Assembly: GCA_944389505.1 (NCBI GenBank)
Contig: CALXMP010000003.1
Location: 62,001-126,000 of the forward strand
Source: an uncultured Spirochaetaceae bacterium
Lineage (GTDB): Bacteria; Spirochaetota; Spirochaetia; Sphaerochaetales; Sphaerochaetaceae
Length of the DNA: 64,000 nucleotides
Reading direction: 5' to 3'
Below the pieces are notes generated by a model. That model saw nothing but the letters and a program-made list of their open reading frames with translations, had not been told where the DNA came from and ran no database searches. The first letter of the stretch is position 1; each line of letters opens with the position of its first letter. The translations under genes and the position numbers were made by a program. This document shows, in pieces, positions 8,519-17,900 of this stretch.

Positions 8519-9211
8519 ATGAAGCTCTTGTGTATTTCTGATGCGACGGATACTTTGATCTACTCTTCGATAGCACCTGAATTGTACAGGGATGTGGATT
8601 TCGTCATCTCAGCCGGCGATCTTCCTCTTAGGTATTATGATTACATCCAGACGATGCTCAGGAAGGATGTGTATTATGTGTATGGCAATCATAACCTCGA
8701 GGATTTCGGAAGGATGATGAAGGGATCTTCGGATAGCTTCATCTATGCAGGCGGGCATGACGCGCATGATATGCCGATATTCGGAGGACATTTCCTCGAC
8801 GGCAAATGTATCTATGACAAGAGACGCAATCTTATTATTGCGGGCCTTGGCGGATCGATGCTTTACAACTATGGCGATAGCCAGTATTCGGAGAAGCAGA
8901 TGCAATGGCGCATCAATAAGCTTGTTCCGAGACTGATATATAACAAAAAGAGGTTTGGAAGGGCGCTGGATATCCTCGTAACCCATGCTCCTCCTTTAGG
9001 AATGGGGGATGGAGAGGATCTCTGCCACCGTGGATTCAGCTGTTTTCTCTCGTTCATGGAGAAGTATAGGCCAAAGTATCTTCTTCATGGGCACGTTCAT
9101 CTTGATGATATCAATGCACCGAGAGTCTCTGTCTTCGGTGATACGAAGGTCATCAATATCTATAAGAATTACATCCTTGAGGATGAAACGCTTGGAGTGA
9201 AAGATGTATAA
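8519..9211 (+). CDS. Calcineurin-like metallophosphoesterase
   Basis: The product of 230 residues shows the metal-ligand blocks of the calcineurin-like fold: VISAGDLPLRYYD (GDxxx), VYGNHNLEDF (GNH[D/E]), VTHAPP and LLHGHVHLDD (GHxH). It likely cleaves phosphoesters, but the substrate is not evident. The start at ATG 8519 is assumed; an in-frame TTG lies at 8510 and neither has a strong ribosome site. It overlaps the next gene by 8 bases. Confidence 0.82.
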   Translation: MKLLCISDATDTLIYSSIAPELYRDVDFVISAGDLPLRYYDYIQTMLRKDVYYVYGNHNLEDFGRMMKGSSDSFIYAGGHDAHDMPIFGGHFLDGKCIYDKRRNLIIAGLGGSMLYNYGDSQYSEKQMQWRINKLVPRLIYNKKRFGRALDILVTHAPPLGMGDGEDLCHRGFSCFLSFMEKYRPKYLLHGHVHLDDINAPRVSVFGDTKVINIYKNYILEDETLGVKDV

Positions 9212-10109
9212 CAACAGAGCAGCCGTGGATGACTTCATCAGAGCAAGGAACAAGGCAAGGATGCAGGGTATTCTTTCTGCCCTGCATTGGAAGAGCAATG
9301 ATCTCATGTCCCTCTACGAAGTAACCTCGATAATCAAGCCGAAGTCTGAGACATATATGGGAATGCAGACCATTCCTGTTGATAAGATAATCGGATCAGA
9401 AGGACGTTATCATGACTTCTCGTCGGCATTCTTCCCGAAGCGCGAGCAGCTTAAGTCGAGGTGGTGCAGCATTGACAGCGCGATGCTGAATGATGTGATT
9501 CTGCCGCCTATATCCGTATACAGCCTTGGCGGATACTACTTTGTAAGAGATGGGAACCACAGAGTATCGGTTGCGAAGTCGCAGGGAGTGGAGTTCATAG
9601 ATGCAGAGGTCGTAGAGCTCGATTCGGAGATCCCGCTCTCTCCAGGCATGAGCATGCGCGAGTTGAGGCACAAGGTTGTCGGGTATGAGCGTGATATGTT
9701 CATATCGCAGTATAAGCCATCATATCTCCCGATGGGCGATATAGTGTTCACAACTCCCGGTGCATATCCGGAGATGGTGAACCATATCCTTGTTCATAAG
9801 TACTACATCAACCAGAATATCGACCATGAGATATCATTCGAGGAAGCGGCTAAGAGCTGGTATGACAATGTTTACTTCCCGATAGTCCGTGAGATCCGCA
9901 AGGAGCATCTCCTCGCAGCATTCCCTGGTCAGAGCGAGGGCGATATGTATATGTGGATCGTCAGAAAGTGGGATGAGTACAAGCACCAGAATAAGGATAT
10001 GACTGCGGAGGAGGCAGTCCAGAAGATAAGCAGAGAGACGGCGAAGGATATCTTCCACCGTCTCCTCAGATATTCAAAATACTATATCTCACGCCTTTCA
10101 CAGGGCTGA
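9204..10109 (+). CDS. ParB-like nuclease-domain protein
   Basis: The protein has 301 residues. A central ParB/sulfiredoxin-like segment includes MQTIPVDKIIGSEGRYHDF, PPISVYSLGGYYFVRDGNHR and VSVAKSQGVEFIDAEVVEL; the DGNHRVSVAK box is the family's hallmark. It is unlike chromosomal ParB because it lacks a clear helix-turn-helix. It is coupled to the phosphoesterase gene upstream. Its function is unknown; candidates are a CTP/ATP-dependent DNA-binding or nuclease-like enzyme. The 3' end overlaps the convergent flavodoxin-like gene by 12 bases. Confidence 0.7.
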   Translation: MYNNRAAVDDFIRARNKARMQGILSALHWKSNDLMSLYEVTSIIKPKSETYMGMQTIPVDKIIGSEGRYHDFSSAFFPKREQLKSRWCSIDSAMLNDVILPPISVYSLGGYYFVRDGNHRVSVAKSQGVEFIDAEVVELDSEIPLSPGMSMRELRHKVVGYERDMFISQYKPSYLPMGDIVFTTPGAYPEMVNHILVHKYYINQNIDHEISFEEAAKSWYDNVYFPIVREIRKEHLLAAFPGQSEGDMYMWIVRKWDEYKHQNKDMTAEEAVQKISRETAKDIFHRLLRYSKYYISRLSQG

Positions 10110-10637
10110 GATAATCATTGCAAGATGCTCTGCCGTCATGTCTATATCATCGGACGGGCGGTTGGGCATCAACTCTCCTTCCTTATGAACATATGGATTG
10201 AATGGGATATTTATAAGCCCCATCATCCTGCTCCAGTTATAGAGACAGAGAGCAGCTTTCTCTCCATCCTCAATCGATACCGATGAAGATGAGAAGGAAT
10301 AGAAGTACTTGTCCTTCAGAGCACCTGACTTATAAAGAGGCCATGTTGAATCTATGAAGGCTTTCATCTCTGCAGTTGGCATGCCGAAGCGGGATGGAGT
10401 GCCAAGGATTATAACATCGGCTTTTTCAAGCTTCCTGTTGTTTGCCTCTGGCAGCGCTATGATCTCCTCGTAGTATTCATTGACTTCGGTCCTTTCATTT
10501 GCCTCTATATGCAGGTCCGAGTCGGTAACCCTGTACAACCTTGCATCGATGCCACGTTCTATGAGCTTTTCCCTGAAGGTCTCTGAGATAAGATAGAGAT
10601 TCCCGGAGATGGAGTGGATTATTATATTCGCTCTCAT
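10098..10637 (-). CDS. Flavodoxin-like fold NAD(P)H:quinone oxidoreductase (WrbA-like)
   Basis: This 179-residue protein has a flavodoxin fold: IIIHSISGNLYLISE is the phosphate-loop region, ADVIILGTPSRFGMPTAEMK is the typical WrbA/flavodoxin central block, and FIDSTWPLYKSGALKDKYF follows. It would bind FMN and reduce quinones or act in electron transfer. AAAAGGAGG precedes its start. It is monocistronic and convergent with the ParB-like gene. Confidence 0.75.
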   Translation of the reverse strand: MRANIIIHSISGNLYLISETFREKLIERGIDARLYRVTDSDLHIEANERTEVNEYYEEIIALPEANNRKLEKADVIILGTPSRFGMPTAEMKAFIDSTWPLYKSGALKDKYFYSFSSSSVSIEDGEKAALCLYNWSRMMGLINIPFNPYVHKEGELMPNRPSDDIDMTAEHLAMIISAL

Positions 10638-10690
10638 CGTTTCCTCCTTTTAATGATTATATCCCAGCAATTCCTCCGTATGGGAAAGAA

Positions 10691-11467
10691 TCAGCAGAAA
10701 GCTGTGAAAATGCCGTCTTTCTCCGCTACGGACACCTTTCTCCCATAGAGATCCGAGAGAATGTCAGATCTGATGAGGTCCTCCTTCTTTCCATCCGCGG
10801 CAATCTTTCCATTCTTCATGAGTATTACACGGTTTATTGACGGAAGGATCTCAGATAGCTCATGGGTGACCATTACGATTGTCCTGTCGCCTGTTGCATA
10901 GCTTTCAATCGTGCCTCTGAGATCGGCACGGGACGGGAAGTCCAGCCCTGATGATGCCTCATCGAGAAGGAGGATATCCGGAGCAGTGATAGCAGCTCTG
11001 GCAAGCAGCACTCTCCGCTTCTCGCCTGTTGAGAGCGTGTTCATTGTCCTGTCCTTCTTCATAAGCATTCCGGTCTTCTCAAGTTCCCTGTCCGCCTTTA
11101 CCCAGTCCTCATCCTTCACTGCATGATGGAAATCGAAACCAAGGGAGGAGTAGAGGCCGGATGCCACGATTTCTCTGGCGGGGTAGGCCGATGTGAAGAA
11201 CTCATCCTGCGATGGCGATACGAGGCTTATGCGCATCTTCAGATCCTGTATCATCCAGCGCTCTTCACCAAGGATGGATGATCTATATTCATCAAGAGCC
11301 AATGGATATGTTCTCCTGGCTATAACATCAATCAGCGTTGATTTGCCGGCTCCGTTTGGACCGATTATGGCGATATGCTCTCCCATGTCAGCATGGAGAG
11401 AGACATCCTCGAGAATATATTTCCCATCCCTTCTGACTGAGGCGTGTTCGATTGTGAATGCTTCCAT
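10691..11467 (-). CDS. Stand-alone ABC transporter ATP-binding protein
   Basis: The single ABC domain (258 residues) has Walker A GPNGAGKST (about 36-44), signature LSTGEKRRVLLA, Walker B DILLLDEASSGLD and switch His in MVTHELSEI. No permease or binding protein lies beside it. It resembles YlmA/ModF-type soluble ATPases, whose partner is usually unknown. It is divergent from the cytidine deaminase gene, with only 42 bases between them. Confidence 0.85.
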   Translation of the reverse strand: MEAFTIEHASVRRDGKYILEDVSLHADMGEHIAIIGPNGAGKSTLIDVIARRTYPLALDEYRSSILGEERWMIQDLKMRISLVSPSQDEFFTSAYPAREIVASGLYSSLGFDFHHAVKDEDWVKADRELEKTGMLMKKDRTMNTLSTGEKRRVLLARAAITAPDILLLDEASSGLDFPSRADLRGTIESYATGDRTIVMVTHELSEILPSINRVILMKNGKIAADGKKEDLIRSDILSDLYGRKVSVAEKDGIFTAFC

Positions 11468-11509
11468 GCCTGAATGATATTGCGAATCGGTACGTGATAC
11501 AATTGAGTC

Positions 11510-11890
11510 ATGGGAATTATCAGAGATGAACTTATAGCTGCTGCGGAATCTGTCGCCGGAGCAAGGAGCCTTACGGATGATTCGGAATGTTGGAGCGTTG
11601 CAGCTGCGCTGATTACGGAGAAGGGGAATATATACAGAGGCATCTGCCTGGATACTCCCTGCTCGCTCGGTTTCTGTGCAGAACAGGCTGCGATAGCCTC
11701 AATGCTCACTGCTGGAGAGAGCCGCATAGAAGCGATTGTTGCTGTAACAGAGGATGGTCATATACTCCCACCTTGCGGCAGGTGCAGGGAACTTATGTAT
11801 CAGGTGAATCATGAGAACATCAGCACACAGATTTTCCTTGAGGATGGCAGTACAACGCTGCGAGAACTTCTCCCACATGTGTGGAATTGA
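11510..11890 (+). CDS. cdd: Cytidine deaminase
   Basis: The protein has 126 residues with the zinc-binding, catalytic motifs CAEQAA (Cys56, Glu58) and PPCGRC (Cys89, Cys92). It deaminates cytidine or deoxycytidine to uridine for salvage. Its length and single domain match the homotetrameric type. It may be somewhat divergent, since the usual substrate-loop FNVGA stretch is not obvious; a blasticidin-S-deaminase-like member is the alternative. Confidence 0.85.
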   Translation: MGIIRDELIAAAESVAGARSLTDDSECWSVAAALITEKGNIYRGICLDTPCSLGFCAEQAAIASMLTAGESRIEAIVAVTEDGHILPPCGRCRELMYQVNHENISTQIFLEDGSTTLRELLPHVWN

Positions 11891-12123
11891 ATTGGCAATA
11901 CGTACAATGATAGTAAAACATAAGCATATATGTTTAAGTTTGGAGCAAAGAAAATTTAACATTTTATTTGCATTCCTTCATAACCTGTGAGACAATTGAT
12001 TTATCCGGGAAGGATGATTGATCCAGCACCTTCACGGATTCTCAGTAGAATGGGAACAAGGAGGTTTGCCACTGGTGCTCAGCCAGTGGTGATTTTTTTG
12101 CCAGTGTTCTCAACAATTTATGT
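11891..12123. other. AT-rich intergenic region upstream of the hsd locus
   Basis: No gene is convincing here. It contains ttttatttgcat (11962-11973), repeated exactly at 18114-18125 on the far side of the restriction locus. An AAGGAGG stretch near 12058-12065 and a terminator at 12069-12099 follow. Confidence 0.5.
12069..12099 (+). terminator. Rho-independent terminator upstream of the hsdS cassette
   Basis: CCACTGG (12069-12075) and CCAGTGG (12083-12089) form a perfect 7-bp stem followed by TGATTTTTTT. It would stop plus-strand transcription before it reaches the silent hsdS cassette, which therefore has no evident promoter. Confidence 0.8.
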
Positions 12124-12843
12124 TTGAAGATAAACGATAATTTAGCTGATAAAGCGCTGATAATATTCAAGGAATGGTTCATTGACAATCCTTCCGCTGC
12201 ATCTTGGAAAGAAGGCACCTTCTCTGATCTTATAGAAAGAACAATAAGTGGAGATTGGGGGAAAGATGCTCCATCAGGTAATAATACAGAAATGGTCTAT
12301 TGTATTCGTGGAGCTGATATTCCTGAAGTTCGGGCTGGGAATAAAGGTAAAATGCCAATCCGATATATTCTTCAAAAGAACTTTGCAACAAAGCATCTTG
12401 AAGCAGGAGACATTGTTGTCGAGATATCAGGAGGAAGCCCCACTCAATCAACTGGTCGAGCTGCTGAAATATCTGATTCACTTCTTAAGCGATATGCAAA
12501 AGGCATGGTGTGTACAAACTTTTGTAGAGCATTGAAGCCAATAAGTGGATATAGCATGTATGTTTATCATTATTGGCAATATTTCTACAATAAGGGAATT
12601 TTCTTTAATTTTGAAAATGGAACCACAGGTATAAAGAATCTTGACCTAAATGGATTTATTGAAACACAACCTATCAATATAGCGCCTGACAATCTTGTAA
12701 TAAAATTTGATACCCTTTGTCAGTCTATCTACTCAGCAATATATGCAAATGGTATGGAAAATGAGAGGCTCTCTCTGTTAAGAGATACCCTTTTACCTAA
12801 ACTATTATCAGGAGAAATTGACATTTCAAATATTGGATACTAG
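12124..12843 (+). CDS. hsdS: Silent hsdS half-cassette: second target-recognition domain of type I specificity subunit
   Basis: The open frame (239 codons from TTG 12124) begins KINDNLADKALIIFKEWF, the central conserved region of HsdS. It continues through one target-recognition domain (WKEGTFSDLIERTISGDWG, then RALKPISGYSMYVYHYWQYF) and ends with RLSLLRDTLLPKLLSGEID, a typical HsdS C-terminus. It has no ribosome site, and a terminator lies just upstream, so it is probably not expressed in this orientation. It lies inside the invertible segment. Inversion would attach it in frame to the hsdS gene on the other strand at the NL of KINDNL. Confidence 0.85.
   Translation: MKINDNLADKALIIFKEWFIDNPSAASWKEGTFSDLIERTISGDWGKDAPSGNNTEMVYCIRGADIPEVRAGNKGKMPIRYILQKNFATKHLEAGDIVVEISGGSPTQSTGRAAEISDSLLKRYAKGMVCTNFCRALKPISGYSMYVYHYWQYFYNKGIFFNFENGTTGIKNLDLNGFIETQPINIAPDNLVIKFDTLCQSIYSAIYANGMENERLSLLRDTLLPKLLSGEIDISNIGY
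12126..12145 (+). repeat. Left 20-bp inverted repeat of the hsdS invertible segment
   Basis: Gaagataaacgataatttag at 12126-12145 is the exact reverse complement of 12848-12867. The flanking bases on both sides differ, so the match is exactly 20 bp. It lies in coding sequence for KINDNL, the link between the two recognition domains. Confidence 0.9.
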
Positions 12844-13394
12844 GCCACTAAATTATCGTTTATCTTCTCATTGAGAGCAATTTTATCGTCGAAAGCGGAT
12901 AGGATGGACACAACCTTGACTTGCATATCATAATCCGGTAGCAGGATTGTGCATTTTAGAAGTTCCGGTTGCCTTAAACCTGTTACTGTAGTCCCTGTAG
13001 ATCGAGCATTTATTTCACCCCTGAACTTAGGAGACTGCATGTAATAATAGACATATTTCGAACAAACACTTTCCTTTATGCGAATACAAAATAGTCTTTG
13101 GCTTAGTACTATTTTCTCATTGGAATCCCAATATAACACCTCCCCTGCAGGCGCCTCTGATGTGATAAGGATATCTCCTCTCTGTACTTCTTCCTTCATC
13201 CATGCTGAATATAATTTTTCGTCAACAAATCTAATTGAATCTGCATTTGTAATCTTTCCAGTTTTGACGTTTTTTGCCGAGAGCGCTCGATAACCAGAAA
13301 CTGCCCAATCAGAGCCAAGCTTTGCAGGGGTTTTCCCTCTACAGTCTATAATTGTCTGAGTAATCGAACTAAGAGGGACTGAATTAAATCTCAT
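12840..13394 (-). CDS. hsdS: Type I restriction specificity subunit, half-length (one target-recognition domain)
   Basis: The protein has 184 residues instead of the usual 380-450. It begins MRFNSVPLSSITQTIIDCRG, contains one recognition domain (GYRALSAKNVKTGKI, then GDILITSEAPAGEVL, GTTVTGLRQPELLKCTILLP) and the first conserved helix (KVVSILSAFDDKIALNEKI). It runs across the inverted repeat and stops at once (NDNLVA, stop). The ATG at 13394 is preceded by GAGGGGG; a TTG lies two codons upstream. It overlaps the end of hsdM. In the inverted orientation the fused product would be 414 residues. A half-subunit may still work as a dimer and recognise a palindromic site. Confidence 0.88.
   Translation of the reverse strand: MRFNSVPLSSITQTIIDCRGKTPAKLGSDWAVSGYRALSAKNVKTGKITNADSIRFVDEKLYSAWMKEEVQRGDILITSEAPAGEVLYWDSNEKIVLSQRLFCIRIKESVCSKYVYYYMQSPKFRGEINARSTGTTVTGLRQPELLKCTILLPDYDMQVKVVSILSAFDDKIALNEKINDNLVA
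12848..12867 (-). repeat. Right 20-bp inverted repeat of the hsdS invertible segment
   Basis: This is the reverse complement of 12126-12145. Recombination between the two would flip the 742-bp segment 12126-12867 while keeping both HsdS reading frames in phase. Confidence 0.9.
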
Positions 13395-14901
13395 ATCCAA
13401 TCCCCCTCAGCTGCTTTCTAATCTCTTTTTCAAGGTCATGAGACTGTCTGAAAAGATCTGAGAGCTCTAATGTAAGAGCTTTCATCTTCTCCTCAAATGG
13501 GATGCCGTCATCTTCCTTTTCTGGAATTCCGACATATCGCCCAGGAGTAAGGATGAAATCTTGTTGAGCTATATCTTCTGTTGTTGCTACCTTGGCAAAG
13601 CCAAGTTCATCAACATCTTCTCCATTACGGAATTTTGTGAATGCATTAGCAATTCTTTTGATTTCTTCTTCTTTTATTTCCTTCTGAGTTCTTGAAACCA
13701 TCTCACCTAAGTTTCTTGCATCGATGAACAGTGTTTTACCTTTCAGTTCTTTGTTTCTTGAGATAAACCAAAGACTCACAGGAATCTGTACTGTATAGAA
13801 CAGCTGAGCAGGAAGAGAGATTATACCCTCAACCAGGTCTGCCTTTATGATGTTCTGTCTGATTACCCCTTCATTACTTGTATTAGATGCCAATGCACCA
13901 TTTGCAAGAACAAGTCCGATTCTTCCTGTATTGGAAAGGTGAGAGATCATATGCTCAATCCAAGCAAAGTTTGCGTTTCCTACAGGAGGAATACCATAAA
14001 CCCAGCGAGGATCATCTGTGAGCTTATCACCTCCCCATGCAGAGAGATTGAATGGAGGATTTGCAAGTATGAAATCTGCTTTCAATGTTGGATGCTTATC
14101 GTTGAGGAATGTATCAGCTGCAGAATCACCAAGATCAGCTTCAATTCCTCTGATTGCAAGATTCATCTTACATAGTCTCCATGTCTCAGGATTTGCATCC
14201 TGTCCATAGATTGAAACTTCATTGATCCTGCCCGAGTGGGCTTCGATAAATTTTCTAGATTGGACAAACATACCACCAGACCCACAGCAAGGATCGTAAA
14301 TTCTCTTGCCTTTATACGGTTGTATGACTTCAACCAGAATCTTTACAATGCAGGGTGGGGTGAAGAACTCACCACCCTTGCCGGCATTTTTCGAAAACTT
14401 GGTTAAGAAATACTCGTATGTACGCCCAAGAACATCTCTGTCATTCTCATCAACTTCCATAAGAATATTAGAGAATTTAAGGATTACATCACCAAGCTTT
14501 TGCTTATCCCAGTCCGGCTTTGCGTAGTCTTTGGGAAGAACACCTTTAAGATTTGGGTGATGATTCTCTATGGCAACCATTGCATTATCGATGATTGTTC
14601 CGATTTCCTCCTTGCCAGCAAATTGCTGAATATAAGACCATCTTGCCTTTTCAGGAACATAGAAGATTCCAATAGCTTTATATTCATCTTCATCTTCCTC
14701 ATCGCCATAACCTTCAGCCTTCAGCTGATTGTATTTCGTTTCAAATCTGTCAGAGATATATTTGAGGAAAACCAGTCCTAGCACGATATTCTTGTAGTTC
14801 TCTGCATTCATTGAACCCCAGAGAATCTCTGCTGCTTGCCAAAGCTGCTCTTCAAATCCAATATTCCCTGTATTCTTGGTAGAATCCTTTCGTTTTGCCA
14901 T
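13384..14901 (-). CDS. hsdM: Type I restriction-modification DNA N6-adenine methyltransferase subunit
   Basis: The protein has 505 residues: an N-terminal helical HsdM domain (FEEQLWQAAEILWGSMNAEN), then an N6-MTase domain. The AdoMet motif DPCCGSGGMF sits at about 203 and the catalytic NPPF at 281-284 in ANPPFNLSAWGGDKL. With two HsdS recognition domains it forms the M2S methylase, and with HsdR the full restriction complex. The gene lies between hsdR and hsdS on the minus strand, 12 bases after hsdR starts downstream transcription order R-M-S, and overlaps hsdS. Confidence 0.95.
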   Translation of the reverse strand: MAKRKDSTKNTGNIGFEEQLWQAAEILWGSMNAENYKNIVLGLVFLKYISDRFETKYNQLKAEGYGDEEDEDEYKAIGIFYVPEKARWSYIQQFAGKEEIGTIIDNAMVAIENHHPNLKGVLPKDYAKPDWDKQKLGDVILKFSNILMEVDENDRDVLGRTYEYFLTKFSKNAGKGGEFFTPPCIVKILVEVIQPYKGKRIYDPCCGSGGMFVQSRKFIEAHSGRINEVSIYGQDANPETWRLCKMNLAIRGIEADLGDSAADTFLNDKHPTLKADFILANPPFNLSAWGGDKLTDDPRWVYGIPPVGNANFAWIEHMISHLSNTGRIGLVLANGALASNTSNEGVIRQNIIKADLVEGIISLPAQLFYTVQIPVSLWFISRNKELKGKTLFIDARNLGEMVSRTQKEIKEEEIKRIANAFTKFRNGEDVDELGFAKVATTEDIAQQDFILTPGRYVGIPEKEDDGIPFEEKMKALTLELSDLFRQSHDLEKEIRKQLRGIGYEI

Positions 14902-14913
14902 TATTCCCCTCTT

Positions 14914-17900
14914 TTATACCACTTGATTGTCTGTCCAGAGTTCACACTGTTCAAGAACCGTCTTGAGAGCACTTGCCACCTCTTTTGGTGGATAATCGTA
15001 TTTTCTGAGGAGATGCTTTATCATCACACGCATCTCTGCTCTTGCTGATTCTTTCTTATTCCAGTCGATAGTTCTGCTCTTCTTAAGTTTTTCAGTGAGT
15101 TCTTTTGTCATCGCAACAAGCTGATCATTCTCATAGAAATCTTTTACAGCCTGCGGTTTTGTTAGGGCATCATAGAAGGCCATTTCCTCGTCTGTTAATC
15201 CAAGAGAATTTGCCTCAGATGATGCATCCTTGATTTCTTTTGCAATCTTTAAGAGTTCTTCGATGACTTCGGCATTGGTAATCTGCATATTGCGCCATCG
15301 ATTCATAATATCTTCCATCTTCTCAGAGAAAACCTGGGCTTTTACGAGATTGGTCTTTTTGTAGTCGTGGACCTTATCTTGAAGAAGTCGTCTGAGAAGC
15401 GTAGAAGCAATATTCTTTTCCTTGAGGGCACTCACTTCCTTAAGGAAATTCTCATCAAAGAGAGAGAACTCAGTATCGATATTCTCAAAGACATTGATGA
15501 CTCCATTGCTTGTGACAGACTGGTTCAGCAGTTCTTTAATCTGCTTTGAGAGCTCTTTAAGGCTCTGGCCAGTCTTTGCCCCAGGATCATCGATCTTATG
15601 GATTGATACCCTGATTGTCTCAAAGAATGACGCATAATAGCGTTCTTTTTTATCCAGAAGACTTCGACAAAGAGAAGCAGCCTGTCTTAGCTGGTAAGCA
15701 GCATCAAGGAAGGTCTTTTTTTTCTTCTGGTCTTCTAGAATGAAGTTTAAACCGTTTGTGACAGTCTTTGCCCTGTCGTAATCAGAACCTGTAATGAATG
15801 GATTGATGTTGAAGCCATGGAACAAGGCGATACAGACTTCAAGCTTATCGCGGAATGTTATGAGAGCGGTTCTTGAGATATCAGTATCACCATAATTCTC
15901 CTGATCTCGCTCAGTGTATTCCTTCATAGCTTCTTTGAGCGCTGTCGCAATGCCGATGTAATCGACAACAAGACCTCCTTCCTTGTCTTTGAATACTCTA
16001 TTGACTCTGGCGATTGCCTGCATGAGATTGTGTCCTGCCATTGGTTTGAAAACATACATGGTCGCAAGTGACGGGACATCAAATCCTGTGAGCCACATAT
16101 CAACGACAATGGCTATCTTCATTGGGTCATTGTCATCTTTAAACTTTTTTGCAAGCTCTTTCTTTGTGTACTCTGTCCCAAGAATTTCATACCATTCTGC
16201 AGGATCTTTATTGTCATGCGTCATGACAACTTTAATCTTTTCTTTCCAATCAGGACGAAGCCTTATCATTTCCTGATAGAGAAGGACTGCAATCGGTCTT
16301 GAATATGCGACTATCAGAGCTTTCCCCGTGAGAACATCCTCTCTTGCCTCATAATGATTGATGATATCATTTGCAAGTGTATGAATTGTCTCTGGAGCAC
16401 TCAGAAGAGCCTCCATTGTCGCATTCTCTTTCTTGGTTTTCTCTGCATTGACGCTGTATTCAGGTTCTTCTTCTGCAACATAGTCCTGAAGGATGTGATC
16501 GATATTCTCAAGAATATCCTTGTCAAGGCTCAGATTCATGACACGACTCTCATAATATACAGGTCGTGTCGCTCCATCGATGACGGACTGAGTCATATCA
16601 TAGACATCAATACAGTTTCCAAAGACTTCAATTGTATTGTGATCTTTTTTTGCAATCGGTGTTCCTGTAAACCCTACGAATGTTGCATTTGGTAGTGCAT
16701 CACGAATAACACGGGCTGTACCTTTCTTCATTTTCTGTGCTTTGACATCATATCGCTCCTCAAGGCCATACTGGCTTCGGTGGGCCTCGTCTGCAAGGAC
16801 GATGATGTCATCACGGGTTGAGAACGGTTCATCAGCCTCTTCGAACTTCTGCATAGTTGTGAAGAAGATTCCACCATAGTGTGTAGTAGATAAAGTTTCT
16901 GTCAGATCTTTTGTACTCCCTGCCTGTTTAGGATTTGTCCTGAGAAAATCCTTGCATTTTGAGAACTGAAGATATAGCTGATCATCAAGATCATTTCTAT
17001 CTGTTATGACAACAATTGTAGGGTTAGGAAGTGTGTTCCTAAGAAGATGAGAGAGGAACACCATCGAAAGGGACTTGCCGCTTCCCTGTGTATGCCAGAA
17101 GACACCACCTTTTCTTGACTTGCCAATAGCGGAGACTGTTGTCTGCAAAGCTTTTCTGACCGCGTGATATTGATGATAAGCTGCAAGGATTTTGATATCG
17201 CCCTTTTCCTCTTTCTGGAAAAGGATGAAATTATGGATGATATCAAGCAGTCTTTCTTTTTCCAGCATTCCTTTTATGAGAATAGTAAAATCTGGATTAT
17301 CATTTCTCGTTATTCCGTCTACAGTTTTCCATTGGGAGTATCTATTTTCATCAGCTGTGATTGTTCCAGCTTTGGTAACAATCATATCGCTTATTATGCA
17401 GAAAGCATTGTAATTAAATAGAGTAGGAATAACCATTTTATAATTCTCAAGTTGAAGAAAAGCATCCGAATAGCTTGTTTGCTCCCTGGAACATGATTTA
17501 AGTTCCATAACAACTAAAGGGAAACCATTGATAAAGAGTATAACGTCTGGGCGTTTTTGTTCTTTTTCGATGATGGTCCATTGGTTTGCGACAAAGAAAG
17601 AATTGTTTTCGATGTTTTCATAATCAATGAGCTTTATCAGAGGATAGATAGTTTTTCCATCCTCCATAATGCTGACTGTTATTCCATTTTGAAGATATCC
17701 AAAGAATGTTTCGTTTCTTTGAATGAGGCTTCCTGTTAAACGGTTTTTTAAAGTAAAAATAGCTGTATCAATTGCTTGTCTCGATGCTTTTGGATTTATT
17801 CTCTCCAATGAAGAATATAATTCATCTTCAAAAAGGACATCCGTATAATTACGATCTATATCTGGACCAAATATATGAGTGTACCCAAGCTCATCAGAAA

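Noticed and set aside
12124-12843. Independent expressed hsdS gene on the plus strand
   Set aside because: No ribosome site or promoter precedes it, a terminator lies directly upstream, and it lacks the first recognition domain.
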